From Saccharopolyspora rhizosphaerae (lineage in GTDB: Bacteria; Actinomycetota; Actinomycetes; Mycobacteriales; Pseudonocardiaceae), in the NCBI RefSeq assembly GCF_003931915.1, contig NZ_RSAA01000007.1, forward strand, positions 248,001 to 312,000: a stretch of DNA of 64,000 nucleotides, read 5' to 3'. The notes under the pieces were generated by a model, which had not been told where the DNA came from, made no database searches, and worked only from the letters and a program-made list of their open reading frames with translations. Of the stretch, positions 56,254-64,000 are shown one piece after another (within the stretch, counting starts at the first letter, position 1; every line of letters begins with the position of its first letter). The position numbers and the translations under genes are program-made.

Positions 56254-57363
56254 TCAGACTTCGACGAGCTCTTTGGTCGTCAGGGTGAGGAGCTCCGGCG
56301 TGCCGGGACGCACGACCAGCGTGTCCTCGATGCGGACCCCGCCCCGCCCGGCCAGGTAGACGCCAGGCTCGACGGTGACCGCCATCCTTTCGGCAATCCT
56401 ACCGTCCCCGCGCTGCGACAACGTGGGTGCCTCGTGGATCTCCAGCCCCACGCCGTGCCCCAAGCCGTGCAGGAAGTGCTCGCCGTACCCGGCGTCGGCG
56501 ATCACCTGGCGGGCGGCGCCGTCCACGTCGCGGACCTCGGTGTCGACCTTGACCGCAGCGCGCCCGGCGGCCTGCGCGGCGCGCACGAGCTCGTAGATCT
56601 CGCGCTGCCAGTCGGCGGCCTTGCCCAGCACGACCGTGCGGGTCATGTCCGAGTGGTAGCCGTCGACCAGCGCGCCGAAGTCCATCTTCACGAAGTCGCC
56701 GTGGGCCAGCACGGCGCCGGTGGGCCGGTGGTGCGGGACCGCGGAGTTGGGGCCGGCGGCGACGATGGTCTCGAAGGAGGGGCCGGCCGCACCGTTGTCG
56801 AGCATCCGGGCCTCCAGCTCGCGGGCGACCTCCAGCTCGGTGCGCCCGGGGCACAGCCCGCCGTGCTCGATGAGGTCGGTCAGCGCGCGGTCGGCGGCGG
56901 CGCAGGCCATCCGCAGCGCCTCCACCTCGGTCGAGTCCTTGATCAGCCGCAGGTCCTCGACCAGTCCCGGGGCCCGGACCAGCTCGGCCTTGCCCGCGGC
57001 GTCGTCGAGCGCGTCGCGGTTGTCGACGGTGACGTGGTGGGACTCGAACCCGACCCGCCGGTAGACGTTGGCCTCCTCGCCGAACCGCTGCGCGACGGTC
57101 AGGTCGCTCGCCCGGTCGATGACGCGTTCGAGGTCGGGGACCTGCTCCTCGGCTTGCGTCAGGTAGCGGCCGTCGGTGCAGAACACGGTGCGGTCCTCGC
57201 CACCGGGACCGTCGGCGGCGTGCACCACGAGCGCGGCGTTGGAGCCCGTGAAGCCGGTCAGGTAGCGGATGTTGAGCAGGTCGGTCACCAGGAGGGCGTC
57301 CAGGTCCCGCTCCCGCAGCCGGCTGCGGAGCGCGTCTCGTCGGTGGGCGTGCGTTTCGGACAT
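56254..57363 (-). CDS. pepQ: M24-family Xaa-Pro peptidase
   Basis: 369 residues with an N-terminal creatinase-like domain (DALLVTDLLNIRYLTGFTGS) and the pita-bread metallopeptidase domain. All five metal ligands are visible: Asp in MDFGALVDGYHSDMTRTVV (two Asp; the motif spans two strands), His in HGLGHGVGLEIHEAP, Glu in VTVEPGVYL and Glu in GVRIEDTLVV. It removes N-terminal residues before proline or cleaves Xaa-Pro dipeptides. It lies 84 nt upstream of efp on the same strand and is divergent from ogt. Confidence 0.93.
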   Translation of the reverse strand: MSETHAHRRDALRSRLRERDLDALLVTDLLNIRYLTGFTGSNAALVVHAADGPGGEDRTVFCTDGRYLTQAEEQVPDLERVIDRASDLTVAQRFGEEANVYRRVGFESHHVTVDNRDALDDAAGKAELVRAPGLVEDLRLIKDSTEVEALRMACAAADRALTDLIEHGGLCPGRTELEVARELEARMLDNGAAGPSFETIVAAGPNSAVPHHRPTGAVLAHGDFVKMDFGALVDGYHSDMTRTVVLGKAADWQREIYELVRAAQAAGRAAVKVDTEVRDVDGAARQVIADAGYGEHFLHGLGHGVGLEIHEAPTLSQRGDGRIAERMAVTVEPGVYLAGRGGVRIEDTLVVRPGTPELLTLTTKELVEV

Positions 57364-57542
57364 GTTTCGGAGCCTAACTGCCAGGACAGCGGATCAACCT
57401 GCCTGCGAAGGCCGTTTGCGGAAAGCCGCCAGAACCTTGCTCCCAGGCCCCTTCGCGTGCAACTCGACGCGCGGAAAACCGCAGGTGAGCCGATCAACGC
57501 CGACTCGGCGGGTCTGTCGGTGGCAGTCGCTAGGCTGGGCGT

Positions 57543-58049
57543 GTGGAGACGTGGAGCACAGTGCGCGGACCGGTCGGGGAGATCACCGTGGTGGCCTCCG
57601 GGATCGGGGTGCGGCAGGTCGCCTTCGCCGGCACCGCCGTCGCGCCGGCCGAGCACCCGGACGCCCAGCCCGGCGGCCTCGCGGGGGAGGCGACCCGCCA
57701 GCTCGGTGAGTACTTCTCCGGGCGGCGCAGGGAGTTCCAGCTCCCGATCGACTGGACCGGGCTGGACGGGCTGCGCGCGCACGTGCTGCGCACGCTGCAG
57801 GACCTCGTGCCCTTCGGCGAGACCGTCAGCTACAAGCGGCTCGCGGAGCTGTCCGGCCGCCCCGAGGCGTCCCGCGCGGTGGGCACGATCATGGGCTCCA
57901 ACCCCGTGCCGCTGCTCGTGCCGTGCCACCGGGTGCTGGCCTCCGGCGGGGGGCTCGGCGGGTTCGGCCCCGGTCTGGAGGCCAAGCGGCGGCTGCTGGT
58001 GCTAGAGGGAGTTCTGGAGCCCAGCCTGCTGGAGTTGGACCTGGTGTGA
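57543..58049 (+). CDS. ogt: Methylated-DNA-protein-cysteine S-methyltransferase
   Basis: 168 residues. It repairs O6-alkylguanine by transfer to its own cysteine. The active site VPCHRVLASGG is intact, preceded by the helix-turn-helix with Arg finger GRPEASRAVGTIMGSNP. The N-terminal domain is short and lacks Ada extensions. GTG at 57543. The last 48 nt overlap the tail of the convergent spermidine-synthase-like gene. Confidence 0.94.
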   Translation: METWSTVRGPVGEITVVASGIGVRQVAFAGTAVAPAEHPDAQPGGLAGEATRQLGEYFSGRRREFQLPIDWTGLDGLRAHVLRTLQDLVPFGETVSYKRLAELSGRPEASRAVGTIMGSNPVPLLVPCHRVLASGGGLGGFGPGLEAKRRLLVLEGVLEPSLLELDLV

Positions 58050-58697
58050 GAGGAACAGGTGGTAGGTCGTCTCGCGCTGGCCGAGGATCACCGGGATCGC
58101 CAGTTCGGTGCAGTCGCCGAAGACGTCGCGCATCGCGCGCAGCAGGCCCGGTGAGGTGTCGGCCGACCACACCGCCACCGTGCCGCCCGGTGCGAGCTTG
58201 TCCCTGCACGTCGTGAGGAACTGCGGCTCGTAGAGCGCCGAGTTCTCCTCGTAGACCAGGAAGTCCGGGCCGTTGTCGACGTCGAGCAGCAGCACGTCGC
58301 AGCTCCCGTCGGACTCGGCGAGCAGGACGTCGGCGATGTCGCCCACGCTGAGGCGCACCCGCTCGTCGATCAGCGCGGCGGCGGTGTCCGGGACCAGGCC
58401 GGCGCGGTGCCAGCCAACCAGCTCGGGTTCGATCTCCACCACGTGCGCTTCGGTCACGCGCTCGTCGGCCAGCACCTCGCGAAGGGTGAAGCCGAGGCCG
58501 AGCCCACCGATGAGCACCCGGAGCCCGTCGGTGCGGTCGAGGTGCGCGAGGGTGGCGCCGGCCAGCAGCCGTTCGGTCTCGGTGTGCGCGGTGTCCATCA
58601 CGAACACGCCGTTGACCCGCAGTTCCAGCGCGTCGTCACGGCGCACCAGCGCGAGCTCACCGCGCTCCCCGACCGCTCGGGCGAGAACCTCTGCCAT
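58002..58697 (-). CDS. Spermidine-synthase-like Rossmann protein
   Basis: 231 residues. A seven-strand methyltransferase-like core: RVLIGGLGLGFTLREVLADE, the acidic VVEIEPELVGWH, LSVGDIADVLL and DVLLLDVDNGPDFLVYEENS, LAPGGTVAVWSA. It resembles polyamine synthases but the GGGDG loop reads GGLGLGF, so the substrate may differ; stand-alone versions of unknown function are common in actinobacteria. ATG at 58697 chosen. It overlaps ogt tail-to-tail by 48 nt. Confidence 0.85.
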   Translation of the reverse strand: MAEVLARAVGERGELALVRRDDALELRVNGVFVMDTAHTETERLLAGATLAHLDRTDGLRVLIGGLGLGFTLREVLADERVTEAHVVEIEPELVGWHRAGLVPDTAAALIDERVRLSVGDIADVLLAESDGSCDVLLLDVDNGPDFLVYEENSALYEPQFLTTCRDKLAPGGTVAVWSADTSPGLLRAMRDVFGDCTELAIPVILGQRETTYHLFLSHQVQLQQAGLQNSL

Positions 58698-58752
58698 GCC
58701 TCCCGAGGTTACCGGGACTCTCCCACCGGTCGACCCCAGTGGTGCGCGCTGG

Positions 58753-60060
58753 TCACGTCCGAGCCTGGTCGGGGCAGGCGGAGTCCGCGTCCTGCTCGGC
58801 GGCGGGCCTGCGCGGGGCCACCCTCCGGATCGAGACGGAGAACGCCGTCGCCAGCAGGCACAGCAGTCCCGAGCCGTACCAGGCGAGCGCGTAGTCGCCG
58901 AAGTGGTCCCGGACCAACCCCGCGCCACCGGCGATGAAGGCCGCCCCCACCTGGTGCGAGGCGAACACCCACCCGAACACGACTGAGGCCTTGGCACCGA
59001 AGTGCTCCCGGCACAGCGCCATCGTCGGCGGGACCGTCGCGACCCAGTCCAGGCCGTAGAACACCACGAACAGCACCATCTCCACCCCGGGCTGGGGCGC
59101 GAACAGGTGCGGGAGCACGAACAACGAGGCTCCGCGCAGCGTGTAGTACGCGGCGAGCAGCACCCGCGGGTTGACCTTGTCGGTGAGGTAGCCCGAGGCG
59201 ATCGTGCCCGCCACGTCGAAGACCCCGATGAGCGCGAGCAGCCCGGCGGCCGTCGTTCCGGGCATGCCGTGGTCGTGCGCGGCCGGCACGAAGTGGGTGT
59301 TGACCAGTCCGTTCGTGCTGGCCCCGCAGATCGCGAAACCACCGGCCAGCAACCAGAAGGCGCGCGTGCGCGCGGCTTCGACGAGCGCGCCGACCGCGTT
59401 CCGCGCCGGGTTGCCCGACTCGCGCACGGGTGGCGGTTCGTCACCGGTGGCACCGTAGGCCGCGAGGCCGAGGTCGCGCGGGCGTTCGCGCATCACCAGC
59501 CACACCAGGACCGCGACCAGCAGCGCGCCGGCGGTGATCGACAGCGAGGCCGTGCGCCAGCCCCAGCGCTCGGCCAGCACCGCCTCCAGCGGCAGGAAGG
59601 TCAGCTGCCCGGTGGCGCTACCGGCCGTCAGCACCCCGCTGACCAGACCCCGCCGGGCCACGAACCAGCGGTCGACCACTGTGGACACGAACGCCAGCGC
59701 CATCGAACCGGTCCCGAGCCCGATCAGCACTCCCCAGCACAGCACCAGCTGCCACGGCGCGGTCATGAACACCGTGAGCCCACTGCCGACGCCCACCAGC
59801 AGCAGTGCCGAAGTGGTCACCCGCCGGACCCCGAAGCGCTCCATCAACGCCGCCGCGAACGGCGCGGTCAGGCCGAACAGCAGCAGGTTCACCGACACCG
59901 CCGCTGAGATCAGCCCGTGCGGCCAGCCGAACTCCCGGTGCAGCGGATCGATCAGCACGCCGGGAGCCGACCGGAACGCGGCAGCACCCACCAACGCCAC
60001 GAACGCGACACCGGCGATCCACCAAGCGGGGTGGACGCGGAACGACACCACTCGACTCAT
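58753..60060 (-). CDS. MFS transporter, 12 TM (OxlT/MCT-like)
   Basis: 435 residues with about twelve hydrophobic helices; conserved cytoplasmic loop AALMERFGVRRVTTSALLLV after TM2 and the equivalent GYLTDKVNPRVLLAAYYTLR in the second half. The sequence pattern (RSAPGVLIDPLHREFGW, YGLDWVATVPPTMALCREHF) resembles monocarboxylate/oxalate-formate-type transporters. Substrate unknown. It is divergent from a GlxA-like regulator with 71 bp between the starts, which suggests local control. Confidence 0.88.
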   Translation of the reverse strand: MSRVVSFRVHPAWWIAGVAFVALVGAAAFRSAPGVLIDPLHREFGWPHGLISAAVSVNLLLFGLTAPFAAALMERFGVRRVTTSALLLVGVGSGLTVFMTAPWQLVLCWGVLIGLGTGSMALAFVSTVVDRWFVARRGLVSGVLTAGSATGQLTFLPLEAVLAERWGWRTASLSITAGALLVAVLVWLVMRERPRDLGLAAYGATGDEPPPVRESGNPARNAVGALVEAARTRAFWLLAGGFAICGASTNGLVNTHFVPAAHDHGMPGTTAAGLLALIGVFDVAGTIASGYLTDKVNPRVLLAAYYTLRGASLFVLPHLFAPQPGVEMVLFVVFYGLDWVATVPPTMALCREHFGAKASVVFGWVFASHQVGAAFIAGGAGLVRDHFGDYALAWYGSGLLCLLATAFSVSIRRVAPRRPAAEQDADSACPDQART

Positions 60061-60131
60061 GCCGACCAGCATGATCGGCCGCCGGAGGTCGAACCAGTGG
60101 CCGGAGGGACAACATGTGGGAGGATCCGGCC

Positions 60132-61079
60132 ATGAGACCGCACCGAATCGTCGTGCTGGGCGTGGGGACCGTCGTCGGGTTCGACCTGGCGATCCCACCG
60201 CAGATCTTCGCCGGGGCCACCGGGCCCGACGGCCCGCTCTACGAGGTTCAGGTGTGCAGCATCGACGGTGGCCCACTGGCCACGACCCGAGGATTCTCCG
60301 TGCTGCCCGAGGGCGGGGTGGAGGCGGCCGGTGCGCCCGACACGGTGATCGTGCCCGGCGTCGACGCCGACACCTTCGCCGGGAACCCCGAGGTCTCCGC
60401 CTACCTGCGGGGGCTGCCCGCGGGCACGCGGATCATGTCGATCTGCACCGGGGCGTTCGTGCTCGCCGCCGCCGGACTGCTCGACGGACGCCCGGCGACC
60501 ACACACTGGGCGCACGCCGACCAGTTCCGCGCGATGTTCCCCGAGGTGCGCCTGCAGCCCGACGTGCTGTTCGTCGACGACGGGGACGTGCTCTCGTCGG
60601 CCGGCGTGGCCGCAGGGATCGACCTGTGCCTGCACGTCCTCCGCACCGACCACGGCAGCGAGGTCGCCAACCAGGCCGCGCGGCGCAACGTCGTTCCCCC
60701 GTGGCGCGACGGCGGGCAGTCCCAGTTCATCGAGCGACCCGTGCCCGACCCCGGCATCACCGGCACCGCCCCGACCCGCGAGTGGTTGCTGCACCGGCTC
60801 GCCGAACCGCTGACGCTCGAGGAGATCGCCCACCACGCCGGCATGAGCGTGCGGACCTTCACCCGGCGGTTCCGGGAGGAGACCGGGACCTCACCGCTGG
60901 ACTGGCTGCTGGGCCAGCGCATCGAGCACGCGCGGCACCTGCTGGAGTTCACCGACCTGCCCGTCGACGAGGTCGCGGTCCAGGCCGGGCTCAGCACGGC
61001 GACCTCGCTGCGCAAGCACCTGCGAGCCCGCCTGGGCACCGGCCCGGCCGCCTACCGGCGAGCCTTCCGCGGGCGTTAG
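60132..61079 (+). CDS. GlxA-type AraC-family transcriptional regulator
   Basis: 315 residues: N-terminal DJ-1/PfpI-like domain (RIVVLGVGTVVGFDLAIPPQ; nucleophile-elbow Cys in SICTGAFVLAAAGLL) and C-terminal double helix-turn-helix (LTLEEIAHHAGMSVRTFTRR, VAVQAGLSTATSLRKHLRAR). The effector is unknown. ATG at 60132 with GGAGG 8 nt upstream. Divergent from the MFS transporter, its likely target. Confidence 0.93.
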   Translation: MRPHRIVVLGVGTVVGFDLAIPPQIFAGATGPDGPLYEVQVCSIDGGPLATTRGFSVLPEGGVEAAGAPDTVIVPGVDADTFAGNPEVSAYLRGLPAGTRIMSICTGAFVLAAAGLLDGRPATTHWAHADQFRAMFPEVRLQPDVLFVDDGDVLSSAGVAAGIDLCLHVLRTDHGSEVANQAARRNVVPPWRDGGQSQFIERPVPDPGITGTAPTREWLLHRLAEPLTLEEIAHHAGMSVRTFTRRFREETGTSPLDWLLGQRIEHARHLLEFTDLPVDEVAVQAGLSTATSLRKHLRARLGTGPAAYRRAFRGR

Positions 61080-61265
61080 GCAGAGCGCTGTTCCCGGTGC
61101 GACTCAGCGGGCACCGGCTCAGGTCTACCACTCGCACCGTTGCGCGGGCGGAGGTGTTGCTCCGCTCGGTGCACGATCGGCTTCCCGGTGCAACCTGGGT
61201 CGTGGTCGCGCGTCTTCCCGGTGAGCGATCGATCTGAAGCGATCGATGTGGAGGAGGACGTGACC

Positions 61266-61934
61266 ATGACTCGGACGAAGATCATCCTGGCGGCCACCGC
61301 CGCGCTGCTGACCGCGGGACTCAGCGCTTGCGAGCAAGAAGGCACAAACGCCGCGAGCACGGTGGTCGCCGACCAACCGACGACGTCGGTGCACCCGCCG
61401 GTCGAGGCGCCGCCGGCGGAGACCGCCGTGGCACCGCCGAGCGAAGCCGCCACCTCGGAGCACCGGACCACCAGCCCCGAGCAGCCAGAACCACCGTCCA
61501 CCCCGCTGTGCGACACCGGGGACCTGACACCGGCGGTGGAGTACGTCGACTCGGCCGCCGGAACCGCGCACCTGGCGCTGCGTTTCACGAACTCCGGCGA
61601 CCGCACCTGCGAGATCCAGGGCTTCCCGGGCGTGTCGTTCGTCGGCGGCGACGACGGCCACCAGATCGGCCGTCCCGCAGGCCGGGTCGGCGGCAAGGGC
61701 CCGGCGATCACGCTCGCCCCTGGCGGTCAGGCCTGGGCGCCGCTGGCCTCGCCGCGCGCGGAGAACTACGACCCCGCCACCTGCCGGCCGGAAGAAGCCC
61801 GCGGCCTGCGCGTCTACCCGCCCCAGGAGTACGACTCCTTGTTCGTCCCCCACGCGGAAACGGCCTGCGCCAACCCCGACCTCCCAGGCGAACAGCTCAC
61901 GGTCAAGACCATCCAAGAAGGCTCCCCGTCCTGA
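61266..61934 (+). CDS. DUF4232 lipoprotein
   Basis: 222 residues: signal peptide with lipobox (LLTAGLSAC), an Ala/Thr/Pro/Glu linker of ~60 residues, then a DUF4232 domain (YVDSAAGTAHLALRFTNSGD, RTCEIQGFPGVSFVGGDDG, ITLAPGGQAWAPL, LRVYPPQEYDSLFVP). Three cysteines in the domain (LCDTGD, TCEIQG, TCRPEE) and one near the end (TACANP) could form two disulfides. Surface lipoprotein of unknown role. ATG at 61266 has GGAGGAGG 8 nt upstream. Confidence 0.9.
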   Translation: MTRTKIILAATAALLTAGLSACEQEGTNAASTVVADQPTTSVHPPVEAPPAETAVAPPSEAATSEHRTTSPEQPEPPSTPLCDTGDLTPAVEYVDSAAGTAHLALRFTNSGDRTCEIQGFPGVSFVGGDDGHQIGRPAGRVGGKGPAITLAPGGQAWAPLASPRAENYDPATCRPEEARGLRVYPPQEYDSLFVPHAETACANPDLPGEQLTVKTIQEGSPS

Positions 61935-61967
61935 CCGGGCCGTCGCCCTCCTGCACGGGGTTCGGAC

Positions 61968-62163
61968 CGACCGGGGTTCGGCCCCCTGCACGAGGTTTGG
62001 CTCCCCGACCGGCGTTCGGTGCTGCGGAGCCGCAGGCCGGGACTCGGCCCTAGGCCGGAGTCCTGTCCCCTGACCGGGACTCGGCCTCCTGGCCATGAGT
62101 CAGCCCCCAGACCGGGGTTCGACCACTCGACCTCTGGCCGGGGTGAGTCCGACCGGGGTTCGA
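61968..62163. repeat. Five degenerate GACCGGGGTTCG-type units
   Basis: Units at 61968, 62007, 62072, 62110 and 62151 share GACCGGNNTTCG or GACCGGGACTCG. Spacing is 38-65 bp. They lie in the gene-free gap 61935-62543. Confidence 0.65.
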
Positions 62164-62324
62164 CCAGTTCCAGAGCGCTCGGAGCCGCTGACCGGGCCCT
62201 GCGGGCCAAGCAGGGGCGTTCGAAGTTCTCACGATGTTCGACGCCCGAAGTTCCGCCTCGAACTCCGCGCGGAACTCGAATCAGGTCCCCGGGTCGGGAC
62301 CCGCAGCAGGATTCAGCGGCCACG

Positions 62325-62416
62325 CCAGGACGCCAGGACGCCAGGACGCCAGGACGCCAGGACGCCAGGACGCCAGGACGCCAGGACGCCAGGACGCCAG
62401 GACGCCAGGACGCCAG
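62325..62416. repeat. 8-bp tandem repeat (CCAGGACG), 11.5 copies
   Basis: Ninety-two bases of perfect CCAGGACG repetition without a single mismatch. Because 8 is not a multiple of 3, each copy gained or lost would shift frame, but no gene covers it. Such arrays are prone to slipped-strand length change. The gap's remaining parts show only the degenerate units to its left and a variant of the interspersed element near 62218. Confidence 0.97.
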
Positions 62417-62543
62417 CGTGCACCTTGATCGGCGTACGGAGGCCAACGGGGTGCTCTCCCCTTCGCTGCGGTGGACGCTGGGTCCCGCACCCGACATCGA
62501 CCAAAGACTTTCACTGCAACCCCCGTCCAGGCGGCAGGGCTTT

Positions 62544-63989
62544 TCAGCCGCGGAGGTCGCCTGCGAAGACGTGGGAGTGCCACTCGGCGGCGGCGGCCTC
62601 GGTGATCGGGGAGCCGTTGGCCCGTGCCGTGCTCTCCGTGACCTTCCAGGCGCGGCCCCGGGTGTCGAGGAGGGCGACCTCGCCCTGCGGTGAGCGCAGA
62701 GCGGGTGCGCCGGAGGGGATCTCGGCCGCGACCGGCAGCGTGTCGAGGACGCGGGGGCGTTCGTCGAGGACCGCGGCCGCGAGAGTTTCGGCCGCCGAGC
62801 GCCGTTCGAAGCGGATGCGGGCGCCGTCGTGGACGAGGTCGATCGTGCGGACCGGGGACGGGACGGCGAAGCCGTCGAGCGCCGAGGCCGCTCGGTCCGG
62901 GGTGCCGCAGGCACCGGCGCCGGTGACGTCGAGACCGAAGTGGCGGATGTCGGTGGGCGCCGGGGCGAGCGCGGTGGCGCGCAGCACGTCGAGCGGCACC
63001 TGCTCGCACGGGTCCGATGTGGACGCGGGGAGGTGTCCCTCGCCGTCGCGGACCCATCCCGGACCTTCCTGCCACGGACCGGGGATCGTGACCGGCTGGT
63101 AGGGGTGCCGGGTGAAGTCCTCGTCCCAGAACGTGATCTGCGTTCCCGCGTCGGTCTGGTGCGCGATCGCGAAGGCGTCCAACGTGGACGAGTGGGCCCA
63201 GTCCGCGCTGAACGCGTCGGCGACCGAACGGGTCCGCCCGGCACCGGCGGGCTGGAAACCGCGCTCGGTCAACGCCTGGACGTCCTTGGCGAACAACGGG
63301 TCTCGCGAACGCAGCACGAACTGCCCGGCGCCGTTCCACCCCGCACCGCGGGCGGTGGTGTCGGTGAACAGCAGGTAGAACCAGCCGTCGAGGTGCACCG
63401 CCGAGGGTTGACCGGCGCCGTAGACGTTGCCGCGCGGCACTTCCCCCGCTGCGGTCACGATCGGTGCGGTACCGCGCGTCCAGGTCATGCCGTCGGTGCT
63501 GGTGGCCACACCGACGCTGTTGCCGTGCGCGTGGTCCCCGGCCGCACCCGTGTAGTAGAGGTAGTAGCGGTCGCCCACGTGCAGCACGGACGGGTCGCAG
63601 GTGTGCTTCCCGTCGAAACGCCCCTGCTCACCGGAGAACACCGGGACAGCGGGCGCCGCGCCCTCGGCGAAGGGGCCGTCCGGCGAGTCCGCCGAGGCGT
63701 GCAGCACGTCGTCGCCCGCGGGCCCCACGCCCGGCAACTGGCTGCACCACCAGGCCCGGTAGCGGCCGTCCTCGGCGAGCACGGACGGCCCGTAGTTGTA
63801 CGGCGCGGCGGACCCACCGGCCGCGACCACGCCCGGACTCGCGCGCTCACCGGTGGTGCGCAACTCCACCGGCGTCGGAACCGGTACGCGCCCGCGCTGG
63901 TCGGCGACGGTCACCACCGGGCTGCCGTCGACCTGCGTGCACCCCGCCAGCAGCGTCACGGCGACCAGCCACCACGGCAGGCCGCGCAC
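62544..63989 (-). CDS. Lipoprotein with GH43/GH32-like five-bladed beta-propeller
   Basis: 481 residues. Signal peptide with lipobox (LVAVTLLAGC). The body has propeller-type repeats: GPSVLAEDGRYRAWWCSQLP, HTCDPSVLHVGDRYYLYYTG, GVATSTDGMTWTRG, QPSAVHLDGWFYLLFTDTT, which resemble the Asp-start strands of GH43/GH32/GH62 glycosidases. Catalytic residues cannot be fixed by eye, so enzymatic activity is not proven. GTG at 63989 just inside the window edge. A repeat-rich gap lies downstream. The last ~120 residues form a separate unassigned domain. Confidence 0.75.
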   Translation of the reverse strand: MRGLPWWLVAVTLLAGCTQVDGSPVVTVADQRGRVPVPTPVELRTTGERASPGVVAAGGSAAPYNYGPSVLAEDGRYRAWWCSQLPGVGPAGDDVLHASADSPDGPFAEGAAPAVPVFSGEQGRFDGKHTCDPSVLHVGDRYYLYYTGAAGDHAHGNSVGVATSTDGMTWTRGTAPIVTAAGEVPRGNVYGAGQPSAVHLDGWFYLLFTDTTARGAGWNGAGQFVLRSRDPLFAKDVQALTERGFQPAGAGRTRSVADAFSADWAHSSTLDAFAIAHQTDAGTQITFWDEDFTRHPYQPVTIPGPWQEGPGWVRDGEGHLPASTSDPCEQVPLDVLRATALAPAPTDIRHFGLDVTGAGACGTPDRAASALDGFAVPSPVRTIDLVHDGARIRFERRSAAETLAAAVLDERPRVLDTLPVAAEIPSGAPALRSPQGEVALLDTRGRAWKVTESTARANGSPITEAAAAEWHSHVFAGDLRG

Positions 63990-64000
63990 TACTCCCCCGC

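Noticed and set aside
62325..62416. CRISPR array
   Set aside because: The repeat is contiguous with no spacers and there are no cas genes in the window.
62234..62504. Apparent proteins with an ASWRPGVL-type eight-residue repeat
   Set aside because: The peptide repeat is just the translation of the 8-bp VNTR (24 nt = 8 codons) and occurs in several frames on both strands; no start or gene context supports it.

Overview
The window is high-GC actinobacterial chromosome. BldD, mIHF, a conservon (cvnABCD), a mycothiol-type DinB protein, many GTG starts and type VII secretion (T7SS) substrates together point to Pseudonocardiales, probably Saccharopolyspora or a close relative. The genus is an inference, not a measurement.

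Layout. 0-3.1 kb: end of a translation operon on the minus strand (def, fmt, rsmB), then a 1.1-kb gene-free stretch of long imperfect repeats. 3.1-7.9 kb: exported gamma-glutamyltransferase, a membrane-anchored DUF4015-type glycosidase and a divergent polysaccharide deacetylase. 8.1-11.7 kb: a conservon whose GTPase gene carries a -1 frameshift in its G4 region and is followed by a 64-bp perfect palindrome. 11.8-18 kb: a broken membrane protein gene, GNAT, priA, a WYL regulator facing an SDR gene, trmL and a TIGR02206 protein. 18.2-18.6 kb: a second repeat tract. 18.7-22.5 kb: the housekeeping block metK-coaBC-rpoZ-gmk-mihF (minus strand).

22.5-44.8 kb is an accessory block of about 22 kb lying between mihF and pyrF, genes that are neighbours in many actinobacteria. 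It holds two T7SS substrate/chaperone operons (WXG100-like proteins, EspC-like protein, PPE-like proteins, EspG, DUF3558 lipoprotein, YbaB-like protein, small membrane proteins), decayed genes, a RibD-like reductase, an unusual 885-aa membrane protein with a periplasmic-binding-protein-like domain, a HelD/HelR RNA polymerase-recycling ATPase with what looks like a rifamycin-associated element upstream, and a Ser/Thr kinase with a lipoprotein. No T7SS motor or pore gene is in the window.

44.8-53.8 kb: a tightly coupled pyrimidine operon pyrR-pyrB-(small ORF)-pyrC-(membrane protein)-carA-carB-pyrF, with a PyrR-binding-loop-like element overlapping the pyrR ribosome binding site. 54-57.4 kb: divergent bldD, then nusB-efp-pepQ. 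57.5-64 kb: ogt, a spermidine-synthase-like protein, an MFS transporter divergent from a GlxA-type AraC regulator, a DUF4232 lipoprotein, a repeat-rich gap with an 8-bp tandem repeat (11.5 copies), and a beta-propeller lipoprotein.

How it fits together: most of the window is core metabolism and translation. The accessory islands are cell-surface and secretion genes, separated by repeat-bearing intergenic DNA in which one interspersed motif recurs at distant sites.
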